Positions 15,803 through 24,573 of a stretch of DNA of 38,773 bases are shown here, piece by piece. Within the stretch, counting starts at the first letter, position 1. Every line of letters starts with the position of its first letter. Under the pieces are notes generated by a model, which did no database searches, was not told the origin of the DNA, and saw only the letters and a list, made by a program, of their open reading frames with translations. Origin of the DNA: Pseudomonadota bacterium (GTDB taxonomy: Bacteria > Pseudomonadota > Alphaproteobacteria > Caulobacterales > Caulobacteraceae); the NCBI GenBank assembly GCA_023424215.1, contig JAFAEC010000020.1, forward strand, positions 1 to 38,773, in the 5' to 3' direction. A program made the translations under genes and the position numbers.

Positions 15803-17309
15803 CAGCGGCCTCGATGAACCGGAGGCCTTCAGTAGAGGCTCCATTTTCATTCAACAGACCCAAGTCCCGCAGAATCTGGATCGCCGATCCGAGCCGGGGC
15901 GATGTCAGCACCGGCACGTAGGAGAGGCGGCGAACCAGCCGACCTTCCCGAGCCTCGAAATGGAAAGTGTAGTCGCGCTGATAGCGCAGCTTCCGCAGGG
16001 CGACCTCCGCATGACGTTTGAGCACACGCTCGACGAGGTAGCTTGCCATCAGAAGGACGGCTGACTGATCGCGACGGGTCTCCAGCCAGTCAAGCTCAGA
16101 GCGGATCGAACGCACTGACGGCGCCAATACGAACCGATCCTCGATTTCCGCGGCGAGATCAGGACGGGTCCGAACGCGGTGGTGGATGGTCGCGATCACG
16201 CGGACCGCAAGCTCGAGCTGTTCCTCACCGGATGTGCTGGCTCGTCCCAAGGCCACCGCGGCGGACTGCAATGCCTCGTCATCGAACGACGCAACCGGCA
16301 GGACCTCGGACCATGAAGTGTCGCCCGGCGCGATGTCGAATGCCATCATCGCGAGTTGCAGTTCGCCTGAGACTTCGGCGTAAGTAAAGCCGGAAGGCTG
16401 GCCTCCGAGGCGGCTCAACGCACAAGCGAAGAGCCCTGCCGCCGCGAGCTGGAAAAGATCATGCGCGTGATAGGCTTCCCAGCTCAGTCGGTGCGCGGCG
16501 AGGTCGTCGGGTAGCGACATGGTTGGATCAAACAGGCGCCAGCGCACGTCTTCCGGGCTAGGTTGTTCGCCATTTTCAGCGGCTACGGCGAGCACCATTC
16601 TCAAACTGTCGCGGCGGTTTCGGTCACTATCTCGCGCGCCCTCTAACGCTGCCGAAAGAAGATCGAGATAGAGCTGAGCTTCTCCCGATCCGAGCGGAAT
16701 CTGGGACGGCGCGATGACCCCCAGGTCAGCCAAGAGGCCTCTTTGGATGGCGCCCGTTTCGATCGCCTCGATCAGCGGTCCTTCTGCGTCGCCAATAGAG
16801 CTCCGGAACAGCTCCGCCAGACGACGACCGCTCCGCGCGGAGGCGATGGCGATCGCATGCTCATCGCTTAAGGCGAAGAGGCCGGTCTCGATGAGTTGGG
16901 ACACATAGGCGCCGCCAAACACACCCATTCGCTGCTTCAGGTATAGGCGGGGTGCGGTGAGACCAGCCGCCGGAGCGAAGTCGATGATGAGCGGGTCGTC
17001 GAGCAGGACCCCTGTCGCCCACTCGATCCCGCCGACGCCGCTCTCCCCACCCGCTTCGGCGCTGACCAAGGCCAAGAGGGCTTCCGACCGCCGAATCCAG
17101 GTTCGCCAAGTCTCGGGATCCGTCTCGCCCACTCGCTTGGCATAGGTGTCGCTGACCCAGCAGTAGTAGCCGAAGTATCGCAATCGCGGCGTCACGTTGC
17201 TGATGCCCGGCAGCAGGGTCTGATACAGAGCGACGCCGCTATTCTGTAGACCCAATGGGTCAAGCCCGCGCTTCTCTGCGCGCTCGGTCCATTGCGGCAT
17301 GATGCCCAA
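15789..17309 (-). CDS. Unknown protein paired with the PLD nuclease
   Basis: A 506-aa protein of unknown function, first gene of a two-gene minus-strand operon. I use the TTG at 17309 because GGAGG sits 5 nt upstream; an ATG three codons later is the alternative. The N-terminus (GLDPLGLQNSGVALYQTLLPGISNVTPRLRYFGYYCWV) has the pattern LxPGxS...RxRYFxxxxW that I remember from DUF6361-like proteins, which also tend to lie beside PLD proteins; this link is from memory and weak. The rest is helix-rich, with a basic segment near the C-terminus (about 400-460: RHAEVALRKLRYQRDYTFHFEAREGR is split by strands) that could bind nucleic acid. No catalytic motif is visible. Confidence 0.7.
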   Translation of the reverse strand: MGIMPQWTERAEKRGLDPLGLQNSGVALYQTLLPGISNVTPRLRYFGYYCWVSDTYAKRVGETDPETWRTWIRRSEALLALVSAEAGGESGVGGIEWATGVLLDDPLIIDFAPAAGLTAPRLYLKQRMGVFGGAYVSQLIETGLFALSDEHAIAIASARSGRRLAELFRSSIGDAEGPLIEAIETGAIQRGLLADLGVIAPSQIPLGSGEAQLYLDLLSAALEGARDSDRNRRDSLRMVLAVAAENGEQPSPEDVRWRLFDPTMSLPDDLAAHRLSWEAYHAHDLFQLAAAGLFACALSRLGGQPSGFTYAEVSGELQLAMMAFDIAPGDTSWSEVLPVASFDDEALQSAAVALGRASTSGEEQLELAVRVIATIHHRVRTRPDLAAEIEDRFVLAPSVRSIRSELDWLETRRDQSAVLLMASYLVERVLKRHAEVALRKLRYQRDYTFHFEAREGRLVRRLSYVPVLTSPRLGSAIQILRDLGLLNENGASTEGLRFIEAADAAA

Positions 17310-17336
17310 TTTGGCCTCCCCCGAAGCATTGAACGT

Positions 17337-17364
17337 TTCGTACCTCGCGCATGCCGGGGGTCAA
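17337..17364 (-). promoter_or_regulatory. Possible promoter of the 506-aa/PLD operon
   Basis: On the minus strand, TTGACC (17364-17359) is followed after 16 bp by TACGAA (17342-17337), 27 bases upstream of the TTG start. The -35-like box is good and the -10-like box is poor, so this is a weak call. The whole divergent intergenic stretch 17310-17525 must hold promoters for both directions. Confidence 0.25.
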
Positions 17365-17525
17365 TCCGCCTGTTAGCAGTTGTTTTTCTGGGACAGCTGA
17401 GGCGAAGATATTGGAACCGCCCGGCCATGGAGATCCAGACTGCTGACAACGCTACCTACGCCTGCCGCTAGCGTGTGCTTTGCCTTAGCTCCGCCATGTT
17501 GTGGGCCGGTGCGGATCAGCAAGTC

Positions 17526-20500
17526 ATGAAAGAAGGCTCCGGCGCCAATCTCTTCGGAACACTGAATTCCCCGCGTGACGCGCCGCACCTGTTCGCCGGG
17601 GTGGCCTACCAGAAGCTCGTCACTCTGCGCGCTTGGCTGGCGCTCGGGCCGGAAGACGTGCTCTATGTGGAGACCGGAGAGGACCACGCCGTCCAGTCCG
17701 GCGCCAAAGCCGAACAGGTCCAGATCAAGCGCGTCACCCAGAAGTTGACCCTGGCCGACAAGGGTGCCCGGGCCGCCCTCGCGAGCGCCTTCGCTGCCGA
17801 GGCCGGGATTTCGACCCTCTTCTACACAACCGCGGCGCCCGGGGCTGAAAAGGGTCTGGGCGGCGTTATCGGCCTAGATCTCTGGGCCAAGGCCCGGTCC
17901 GGCGATCAGGCCGCCGCCAAGACACTGCAGGCCTATCTGGCCAAGCGTGCGGCCTGGCCCAAGGCGTTGCGCGCCGTCATTAAGGGATCCGACGTTCAGG
18001 CCTTCATCGACAAGCTCGTGATGCGGCTCGAATGGGCGACCGACCGCCCGGGCATCGACCGATCGGAAGCGGCCCTGCGCAGCGCCCTGCGCCAGCGTAT
18101 TGAACTCCGCTATCCGGAGGGCGCAGCCGTCGCCGCCAACCTACTGGCGCCCAAGGCCCTCCACCGGATCGAGACTCTGGCGCGCCAGGTCCAACGGCCG
18201 CGCTCGCTTTGCGCTGCCGATCTCGAGGGACTGATCGACGACGTCGTGGCGGCCGCCCGGACCATCGCCATGCTCAATCCTCTCGGTGGCGGCGAGGTCA
18301 CGCGCTCTACACCGGCACCCTCAGCGGAAGTGGATCGCCTCAAGGCGCGGCTGTCCGGCGCGGCAAAGGCCGCGATCGTAGAGGTGGAGAATCACATCCG
18401 CGTCGGCCGGTCCGGTGCGGCGGCCCAGGTTCTGGATCGCTGGATCGGCGACTCCGACGACGTGGGGTCGGACGTCCAAGCGTCCCTGCTGCGGCTGCGC
18501 GCCGATCTCCATATCGTCGACGGCGACGCTGCGTCGGCGAAAGCCTTGCTCGACCGAGCGGACAGTGTCGCTGCCCCGCCGGATAGGCGCGCGCGGACGG
18601 CGCTGAAGGCGCTCGACGATCTCGAGGGCGCCGTCGACGACCTCGACGGTCGACTGAGCGACGACGAACGCCTGTTGAAGGCCGAACTGCTGGTCCGGCT
18701 CGGACGCAGCCGCGACGCCCTGACCCTGCTGCCGGAGCTGTCGGCCGACGCGCCGGAAAGCGAGGCCTTCGTTCGCGTGCGGGCGCTCGCCATGGCCAGC
18801 GAAGGCGATCTGGACGCCGCCCTCGCCCTGGTTGATGCGCGGCGGCGCGCGCCCGAGAGCTATGGGCTGCTGGCTCTGGCGGCGACGTTCCGCTTCAGCG
18901 CGGGTCATGCCAGAGGCGTCACCGTCTCCATGACCGAATGGCCCGACCCCACGCCGTCCGGCCTGGTCCGGTCCGACCCGACGTCCCGCGAACGCTTCCT
19001 GGAAGCGGCGGACCTGTTTGAGCGGTTGTCCGACGCCACGGACGATCCCGTCCTGAAACGCGGCTGGCGCGTCTGGAAGCTGGCTGCCCTGACCAATGTT
19101 GCGGCGGCCCGCGACCGGGCCGTGACCCTCGCCACCGAGCTCCTGGGCCTGGATCGACCGCCAGTCGGCGCCATCCACTGGAGCCAGGCCCGCACCCTCG
19201 GGCTCGACGTCTCCGCTGCCGAGGCGCGCCTCGAAGCGCGCGTGCTGGCGCAGTCCGCCGATGTGGAGGAGCTGATCGCATGCGTCTTGGGGCGCCTGCG
19301 CCGCGACGACGACGCGGGCGCTCTAGCTTTCCTCGAGGCCCACGCCGGCCTCGCCGTCACGGAGTTCGAGCAGGACGCCGTGCGGAAATGGGCGGCCCGT
19401 ATCCGGCAGGCGCTGGGGGAGGACCAGGGCGAGGACAACGCTGATCCCAGCCTGCGCCTGTCTAACGCGATGACCTCCGAAGACTGGCCCGCCATGGCCG
19501 CCCTGGCGGAAGAAACGGGCGTCTCCATTTCGGTGAAGCTGGCCGCGGTGCTCATGCTGGCCCAGGCCGAGGTCTGGTCAGCGCTGGAACCACATGAAGA
19601 CTTCCTACGAGGGTTGCGGACCGAGGCAGCGGCCCGCGCGCTGGGCGAATGGTATGTCGCGGCGCGACGTCCCGGAGACTGGCTCGACTATCTGTGCGGC
19701 GACTTCGGCGCGGCAGTCGATGCCGACCTTCCGGGCGTCTTGATCCCGCCGACGGTGGACGCCTTGATGGCGCTCGGCCGCGTGCCCGAAGCCTTCGCCC
19801 TGCACGACTCCTGGACGCCGGCGCCCGGCGACCGACGCAAGGCGATCCAGGCCGTGAACCTGGCCCTGCGGATCGGGGACCTGAAGGGTGCCGCTCGACA
19901 GTTGCCGAACGTCCAGTCCCAGCTGGGACCCTCAGGCCGCCTCCAGCTTGCCGCGCGGTTGGCTGCCGCCGAACCGCAGGCGGCTCAAGCCCTCATGGCC
20001 GGGTTCGATCCCTCGCAGGTTTCAGTAACCGAAGCGGCCCTAGCGTTCGAGGCCGCGGAACGGGCGCGGCTAGGCGGCGGCCTCTCCGATGTCTTCCAGC
20101 GCGCCCTGACCAGTCCGGCGGCCGTCGAGGCGGGAATCGTCCGCCACGCGACGGTCGAGGACGTGATCGAGCTCCAGCGCCAGATGGCGGAATCTGGCGC
20201 GCGCCAGACCGAGCACTATGAGGCTGGCGACGTTCCCGTTCACCTGGTGCTCAACAGTCGTCTCGGACGGGCCTTCGTCGGTCTCCTCGCGCCGAACGAT
20301 GAACGCCCGGCCGATCTCTTCGTGCGGGCAGCCGGCCGAACCACCCTGGAGCCGGTACCGGACGGCCGGCTCGTCTTGGACATCACGTCTCTGATCACCG
20401 CCTGGGGCTGCGACCTTATCGAGCCCATGCTCAAGGTCTGGACACTGGCCGTTCCGCCGACAGCGCCCGTCGCGCTTCAGGCGATGGAGGCTGATCTTCT

Positions 20501-23500
20501 GCCCAACCAACCGGCCCGCCACGACGCCGGCCTGCAGGTGATCGCCCATGTGGAGGCCGGACGGATCACCGTGGGCCGGCCGACCAAACCGTCCTGCCAT
20601 ATCGGCTTCGTGTCGGACGGCGACGCCGACGCCACGGGGGGCGACGTCATCGCATGGCTGGTCGACCGGGGCGACCTGACGACCGAGGCAGCCGAACAGG
20701 CCCGGCTCGCTCTGGGATGGGACGCAAGCGCGAGGGGACGGGGTTACGGGCCGGGAGAACCGTTTGTCCTGAATGCCGGCGTCGCCGCTAATCTGGCCTT
20801 CGCCGGACTGCTGGACGGTCTGTTGGCGCTGGGCGCGGTCGTCATGGACGCCAAGGGATGGGAAGCGGTCCGGCGCGAGACCGAGAAAAACGCCCGCGAG
20901 GCGGAAGCCGGTCGGCGCCTCGGGGCCCTCCGCGCGGCCCTGGCGGACTGGATTCGCGATGGGAATATCGCCGTCCTGCCCGAGCCGACCGTCGTCAACG
21001 ACGATGTGCGGGACGACGTCGCCGCACAGTGCTTGGTCGACATCGTGGTCGGGACCTATGACGCCGAGACCCTGGTCTGCGTCGAGGACCGCGCAACCAG
21101 CCTGCACTCCGGCGTGGGGCTGGCCGGATTCCGGGGCGTCATCGACGTCGCGGGCGCGCTGCTCGACCGGGGCCGCATCAGTGAAACCGTGTTCCTCGGC
21201 ATCGAGGCCCGACTTCGCAACGCCGGCTTCCGTTTCCTTCCGATCACCACCGACCGGGTCCTGTCTGCCTTGCGTCGTGCGCCGATCGACGATGGCGCGG
21301 TCGTCGAGACCCCGGAACTGACGGCGCTGCGTCGGGCGGCGTCCCGTGACGGTGTTCGGGAAGACGTTTTGCGGGTGCCGCCCACCCTCGAGGAGCGAGG
21401 CGAGCTGGCCTTCGCTATCGGGGCGATGCGACTGTTCGACACCCTCTTCCCCAAGCTCTGGGATACGGCGGTCACGCCCGGCGCCTCGACGGAGACCCGC
21501 TTCGCCTGGTCGGACTGGCTCTGGGGCGCCCTGCGGTTCGAGAGCTGGGGCCGCTTCCCGGTCATGCAGCCCGATGTCGACGGCCGCCGCGCCATGTACA
21601 TCACGGCCTTCCGCTTCCAGCTCATGGCCGGCCTGTTCGTCGACAGCGACCCGGATATCGGCCGCAACGCCTATGAGTGGGTCTGGAACCGGATCCTGCG
21701 GCCCGAGCTCGAACTCGATCCGGGTCTCGGAGAGGCGCTGGCACGCGACTTCCACGACAGCTGGTTCAGCGATGACACCGAACTCACCGGCGACCTGACA
21801 CAACGTCGCAAGGTCGTCGGTCGACTTATCGCCCAGATGCCCGATGGAATGAGCGATCTGATGCTGGCCAACCGCGACCTCTCCGCGGCGCTGCGCCCCC
21901 TGATCACGGGGCAGCTGACGTTCGGAAATCTGAACGTCCCCGGGCGTCCTTTCGCAGAGGCTGCGACGATGGCCTGGTCCGCTGGGACAGCGACGCTCGA
22001 CGGCGGTGGGGGGAAGACCTTCGCTCTCGCTCGGGATGGCGAGACCCTGGCAATCAAGGACGGCGACACCCTCTACCGGCTGTCGGCCGAGACCATGGCC
22101 CTGATCGCCGGTGACGCGGAGGCCCAAAGACGCGGCGCCCGGGCTCAGCTCCTGGAGCTCGGCGAGTCGGAGACAGCGGCGGAGGCGGCCGCTGAGAACG
22201 TCGTGGGGGCCGGTGATGCGTTCGAACGGGTCAGTGTCCTGACACGCCTGCGGCTGGGGACCACAGAGGGGCGGCTCCTGGCGATCGCCCACAATCTGGA
22301 CGCCTCGCTCATCCGCTTCGACTTCCTGACGCCGCCCGCCCCATCCTCGCTGCTACACCAGCTCGGTTGGACCAGGGCGCCGGACTGGACGGCGCTGGCG
22401 GCGTCGACGCCGGCCGCTGAAGCGCTGCAACGCGCAGCGACCGCGCCCTTGTGGGTCTCTGACACGGTTGACTGCCTGACGGACGACATGACGGAGGAGG
22501 ATCGCAACGCCCTGCTGACCCACCTGTCACAATCTCCACTCGGCAATCTGACGGCGGTCCGCCTGCTCAAGCGCTGGGGCCGTAGCGATACCGAACTTGT
22601 CGAGGCTATCGAGCATGTCGTCCATGTCTTCGAGACTGAAGGCCAGGCCTTCACCGACCTCGTCACGCTTATGCAGCGCCGGGCCGACCGCGATGGCGAT
22701 TGGGCGGCCATCGATGCGCCACGCCGTAATCTGGCGATGTGGGCCTGGGCCGACCGCGTTTGGCGGGTCTGCCTTCCCAACGGGCTCGATCCGGAACGTC
22801 TGGTCCAATACGCGACCGAGCACTGGGAAAAGCGCCCACGCGACTGGCTTGGCGAGGCCGTGTCGACCTGCGTCGCCGCCGCGCCCTGGACGAGCTGGCG
22901 CCGCACACTGGTCTGCGGCCTGGCCGGCATGCTCGGCGATCGGATCGACCTCATCCGAACAGGTCCGACCGGAGAGCGGATCAAGGCCCTTTATAAAGTA
23001 CCGGCCAACACGGGCGAGATGAAGGAGCTGCACGGTCACGTCCATGCGGATGACGCTGCCCTGACATGGCTGTCCGCCTATCCGGACGTGGCCTGGAATG
23101 GGGAGGACCCGGATCCGACCGGCGTCGCTGAAGCCGTCGCAACGGCCTCGGATACTCCACCGCTTCTGACTCCGGCGCTTGTGATCGGTCCGTTCGCCTT
23201 CTCGGAGTCCGACGCCCGGCGTCTGCTGGACGTGCTCGAGCGGCAGCCCGAGGTTCGATCAGACGGCGACATCCTGCGCCTGAACATCGCCGAGATCGTC
23301 GCACGTCGCCTCGGCTCGACGTCGCCAGACGTAGCGGGACGCCTCGAACAGATTTCTCTTGGCGAACTCAGGGCGGCGCGGGCTCGGGAAGACTGGGCAC
23401 GGATCCGCGACAATGTCATCGACCGTATCCTTAGGATCTTTCTGCCGCTGACGGGCGGGGTCGGAGAAGACGCCTCCGCCGCCCTCGCCGCCCGCCTGCA

Positions 23501-23639
23501 TCGCCTGACGAGCGCCCTGTCGTCCCAGGACGAGATCGAGACCCTTTGGCGCGCGACCCGGTTCCTGCTGGCGGCGACCCCGTTCGACCAGCGGCGTGGT
23601 TTGTGGGACCTGCACCTGCGCCTGCGAAGCCGGGTCTGA
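17526..23639 (+). CDS. Giant multidomain protein: Cap4/DUF4297-like nuclease, helical repeats, PIN-like domain
   Basis: A roughly 2037-aa protein with no name I can give. ATG 17526 is chosen; ATG 17496 and GTG 17475 are also in frame and none has a clear Shine-Dalgarno, so the start is uncertain. The N-terminus resembles the dsDNA-nuclease domain of DUF4297/Cap4: GxxYQK at 25-30, E49 and E52-D53 (VYVETGEDHA-like), then Q66-I-K68 (VQIKR), a PD-(D/E)xK core. Residues about 280-880 are alanine- and leucine-rich helix pairs resembling TPR or other solenoid repeats. A PIN-like domain is suggested by D952 (LVLDITSLI) and E1187-D1188 (LVCVEDRATS) followed by a typical helix-strand end (AGFRFLPITTDRVL). 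Residues about 1270-2037 are unrecognised. The gene is divergent from the PLD operon (216 bp apart). No frameshift is seen. Confidence 0.75.
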   Translation: MKEGSGANLFGTLNSPRDAPHLFAGVAYQKLVTLRAWLALGPEDVLYVETGEDHAVQSGAKAEQVQIKRVTQKLTLADKGARAALASAFAAEAGISTLFYTTAAPGAEKGLGGVIGLDLWAKARSGDQAAAKTLQAYLAKRAAWPKALRAVIKGSDVQAFIDKLVMRLEWATDRPGIDRSEAALRSALRQRIELRYPEGAAVAANLLAPKALHRIETLARQVQRPRSLCAADLEGLIDDVVAAARTIAMLNPLGGGEVTRSTPAPSAEVDRLKARLSGAAKAAIVEVENHIRVGRSGAAAQVLDRWIGDSDDVGSDVQASLLRLRADLHIVDGDAASAKALLDRADSVAAPPDRRARTALKALDDLEGAVDDLDGRLSDDERLLKAELLVRLGRSRDALTLLPELSADAPESEAFVRVRALAMASEGDLDAALALVDARRRAPESYGLLALAATFRFSAGHARGVTVSMTEWPDPTPSGLVRSDPTSRERFLEAADLFERLSDATDDPVLKRGWRVWKLAALTNVAAARDRAVTLATELLGLDRPPVGAIHWSQARTLGLDVSAAEARLEARVLAQSADVEELIACVLGRLRRDDDAGALAFLEAHAGLAVTEFEQDAVRKWAARIRQALGEDQGEDNADPSLRLSNAMTSEDWPAMAALAEETGVSISVKLAAVLMLAQAEVWSALEPHEDFLRGLRTEAAARALGEWYVAARRPGDWLDYLCGDFGAAVDADLPGVLIPPTVDALMALGRVPEAFALHDSWTPAPGDRRKAIQAVNLALRIGDLKGAARQLPNVQSQLGPSGRLQLAARLAAAEPQAAQALMAGFDPSQVSVTEAALAFEAAERARLGGGLSDVFQRALTSPAAVEAGIVRHATVEDVIELQRQMAESGARQTEHYEAGDVPVHLVLNSRLGRAFVGLLAPNDERPADLFVRAAGRTTLEPVPDGRLVLDITSLITAWGCDLIEPMLKVWTLAVPPTAPVALQAMEADLLPNQPARHDAGLQVIAHVEAGRITVGRPTKPSCHIGFVSDGDADATGGDVIAWLVDRGDLTTEAAEQARLALGWDASARGRGYGPGEPFVLNAGVAANLAFAGLLDGLLALGAVVMDAKGWEAVRRETEKNAREAEAGRRLGALRAALADWIRDGNIAVLPEPTVVNDDVRDDVAAQCLVDIVVGTYDAETLVCVEDRATSLHSGVGLAGFRGVIDVAGALLDRGRISETVFLGIEARLRNAGFRFLPITTDRVLSALRRAPIDDGAVVETPELTALRRAASRDGVREDVLRVPPTLEERGELAFAIGAMRLFDTLFPKLWDTAVTPGASTETRFAWSDWLWGALRFESWGRFPVMQPDVDGRRAMYITAFRFQLMAGLFVDSDPDIGRNAYEWVWNRILRPELELDPGLGEALARDFHDSWFSDDTELTGDLTQRRKVVGRLIAQMPDGMSDLMLANRDLSAALRPLITGQLTFGNLNVPGRPFAEAATMAWSAGTATLDGGGGKTFALARDGETLAIKDGDTLYRLSAETMALIAGDAEAQRRGARAQLLELGESETAAEAAAENVVGAGDAFERVSVLTRLRLGTTEGRLLAIAHNLDASLIRFDFLTPPAPSSLLHQLGWTRAPDWTALAASTPAAEALQRAATAPLWVSDTVDCLTDDMTEEDRNALLTHLSQSPLGNLTAVRLLKRWGRSDTELVEAIEHVVHVFETEGQAFTDLVTLMQRRADRDGDWAAIDAPRRNLAMWAWADRVWRVCLPNGLDPERLVQYATEHWEKRPRDWLGEAVSTCVAAAPWTSWRRTLVCGLAGMLGDRIDLIRTGPTGERIKALYKVPANTGEMKELHGHVHADDAALTWLSAYPDVAWNGEDPDPTGVAEAVATASDTPPLLTPALVIGPFAFSESDARRLLDVLERQPEVRSDGDILRLNIAEIVARRLGSTSPDVAGRLEQISLGELRAARAREDWARIRDNVIDRILRIFLPLTGGVGEDASAALAARLHRLTSALSSQDEIETLWRATRFLLAATPFDQRRGLWDLHLRLRSRV

Positions 23640-23771
23640 TCGTTCGCGCAGGCGGCACAACGCGTCCGACCCACAGGACAATTTGGATCGAACCGTTAGT
23701 GTCCAAAGCTCGCAGTTGGCGACGAAGATCGCCTGGGCCCGAATCCCACGTTCTGATCTGTAAGTGAAAGA

Positions 23772-23816
23772 TGGCGCACTCGACCCGATTCGAACGTGTG
23801 ACCTCCGCCTTCGGAG
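23772..23816 (-). pseudogene. 3' fragment of a tRNA-Arg(CCG), candidate relic att site
   Basis: Read on the minus strand this is: anticodon loop CTCCGAA (anticodon CCG), 3' anticodon stem GGCGG, variable AGGTC, T-stem ACACG, T-loop TTCGAAT, CGGGT, acceptor strand CGAGTGC, discriminator G and CCA. The T-stem has one mismatch. The 5' half is missing. It is 45 nt, the same length and the same cut point (5' edge of the anticodon loop) as the tRNA-Pro remnant at 3359-3403. Confidence 0.72.
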
Positions 23817-23928
23817 CGCACAGGCGGCCCTGCGTCTGCAAAAGAGAGAGTTCATCGGACCGCACGTTTGGGGGAGTCTCGAATGCACAGCACCGTCGCT
23901 GCGCGCTCGAAAGGTCATGCCCCTGAGT

Positions 23929-23951
23929 GCTGTGACAACCGCTGTGACAAC
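23929..23951 (+). repeat. Pair of GCTGTGACAAC repeats, match the integrase-side pair
   Basis: Two exact copies of GCTGTGACAAC (23929-23939 and 23941-23951) separated by one C, in the same orientation as the pair at 3534-3555. They lie 65 bp from attR. Their position near both ends suggests arm-type integrase sites; an alternative is that they mark the former upstream region of a lost second integrase. Confidence 0.55.
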
Positions 23952-23963
23952 GCCGCCGAATTG

Positions 23964-23991
23964 CAAAGGGGCCGCCCGGAAGCGACCCCTC
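23964..23991 (-). terminator. Terminator downstream of tRNA-Pro
   Basis: Minus-strand hairpin with 9-bp stem AGGGGTCGC / GCGGCCCCT (one G-U wobble), loop of 6 (TTCCGG), followed by TTGC after the stem-final T. It is 27-54 bases beyond the tRNA 3' end, inside the island, so the element brought its own terminator for the rebuilt tRNA gene. Confidence 0.65.
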
Positions 23992-24016
23992 TAACCAACC
24001 GTCTTCATTCAGGAAG

Positions 24017-24094
<78 letters not shown>

Positions 24095-24137
24095 AGAGGC
24101 GCTCCCTATAGACGGGGCGCCGCGCCGCCGCAAACCC

Positions 24138-24158
24138 AAAAAGCGCCCTCAGGCGCTT
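24138..24158 (-). terminator. Rho-independent terminator at the end of merR
   Basis: Minus-strand stem AAGCGCC / GGCGCTT with 4-base loop (TGAG), followed by TTT to give a run of five T. The merR stop codon (24149-24151) lies inside the loop, so transcription of plsX-fabH-ihfA-merR ends here, before tRNA-Pro. Confidence 0.75.
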
Positions 24159-24571
24159 CGCGACAGCACCGCCTCCAGACGGGCGCGCGCGCCCTCGAGT
24201 TCCGCCAGCACCTGCCGCAGCTGGACGGTCGAAACGGGGGGCGCGGATCGCGGCGAATCCTCCGCCGGCGCCCCCTCCGGTTCAAGACTGACCAGGCCTT
24301 CCGGATCGCCCCAGTGGGCGAGCTTCTTCAGCCCCTGATCCTTGTGCAGCCGCTGCACGCCCTTGATCGTCAGCCCCTCGTCGTGAAGCAGCCGCCGCAC
24401 GGCCTTCAGCAGCACGACATCCTGCGGCCGGTAGAAGCGCCGGCCGCCCGCCCGCTTCAGCGGCGTGATGAAAGCGAACTTCGTCTCCCAGAAGCGCAGC
24501 ACGTGCTGCGGGGCGCCGACCTCCTCGGCCGCCTCGGAAATGGTCCGGAAGGCGTTGGGGCTCTTGGCCAC
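24149..24571 (-). CDS. MerR-family transcriptional regulator
   Basis: A 140-aa DNA-binding regulator. The GTG at 24571 lies two bases beyond the ihfA stop (TGAccGTG), giving a protein that begins just before the winged-helix domain. The HTH is FRTISEAAEEVGAPQHVLRFWETKF with wing GGRRFYRPQDVVLLKAVRRLLHDEGLTIKGVQRL, the MerR/HTH_17 pattern, followed by a linker rich in P, E and a C-terminal coiled coil (VQLRQVLAELEGARARLEAVL) for dimers. No metal-binding cysteines are present, so it is not a metal sensor of the MerR/CueR type. The gene follows ihfA in Caulobacter-like genomes; its targets are not known to me. Confidence 0.9.
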   Translation of the reverse strand: MAKSPNAFRTISEAAEEVGAPQHVLRFWETKFAFITPLKRAGGRRFYRPQDVVLLKAVRRLLHDEGLTIKGVQRLHKDQGLKKLAHWGDPEGLVSLEPEGAPAEDSPRSAPPVSTVQLRQVLAELEGARARLEAVLSRSA

Positions 24572-24573
24572 GG

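Larger units (their letters stand above)
23640..24016. other. Right-end intergenic region of the island
   Basis: No protein gene is supported here. It contains, in order, a 45-nt tRNA-Arg-like 3' fragment (23772-23816), a pair of 11-bp repeats shared with the integrase end (23929-23951) and a hairpin that should terminate the minus-strand tRNA-Pro transcript (23964-23991). The 130 bases from 23640 to 23771 hold nothing I recognise. Confidence 0.6.

Noticed and set aside
20070..22292. 740-codon minus-strand frame inside the giant gene
   Set aside because: Opposite-strand shadow of a long high-GC gene; rich in Arg, Gly, Gln and Pro with no domain.
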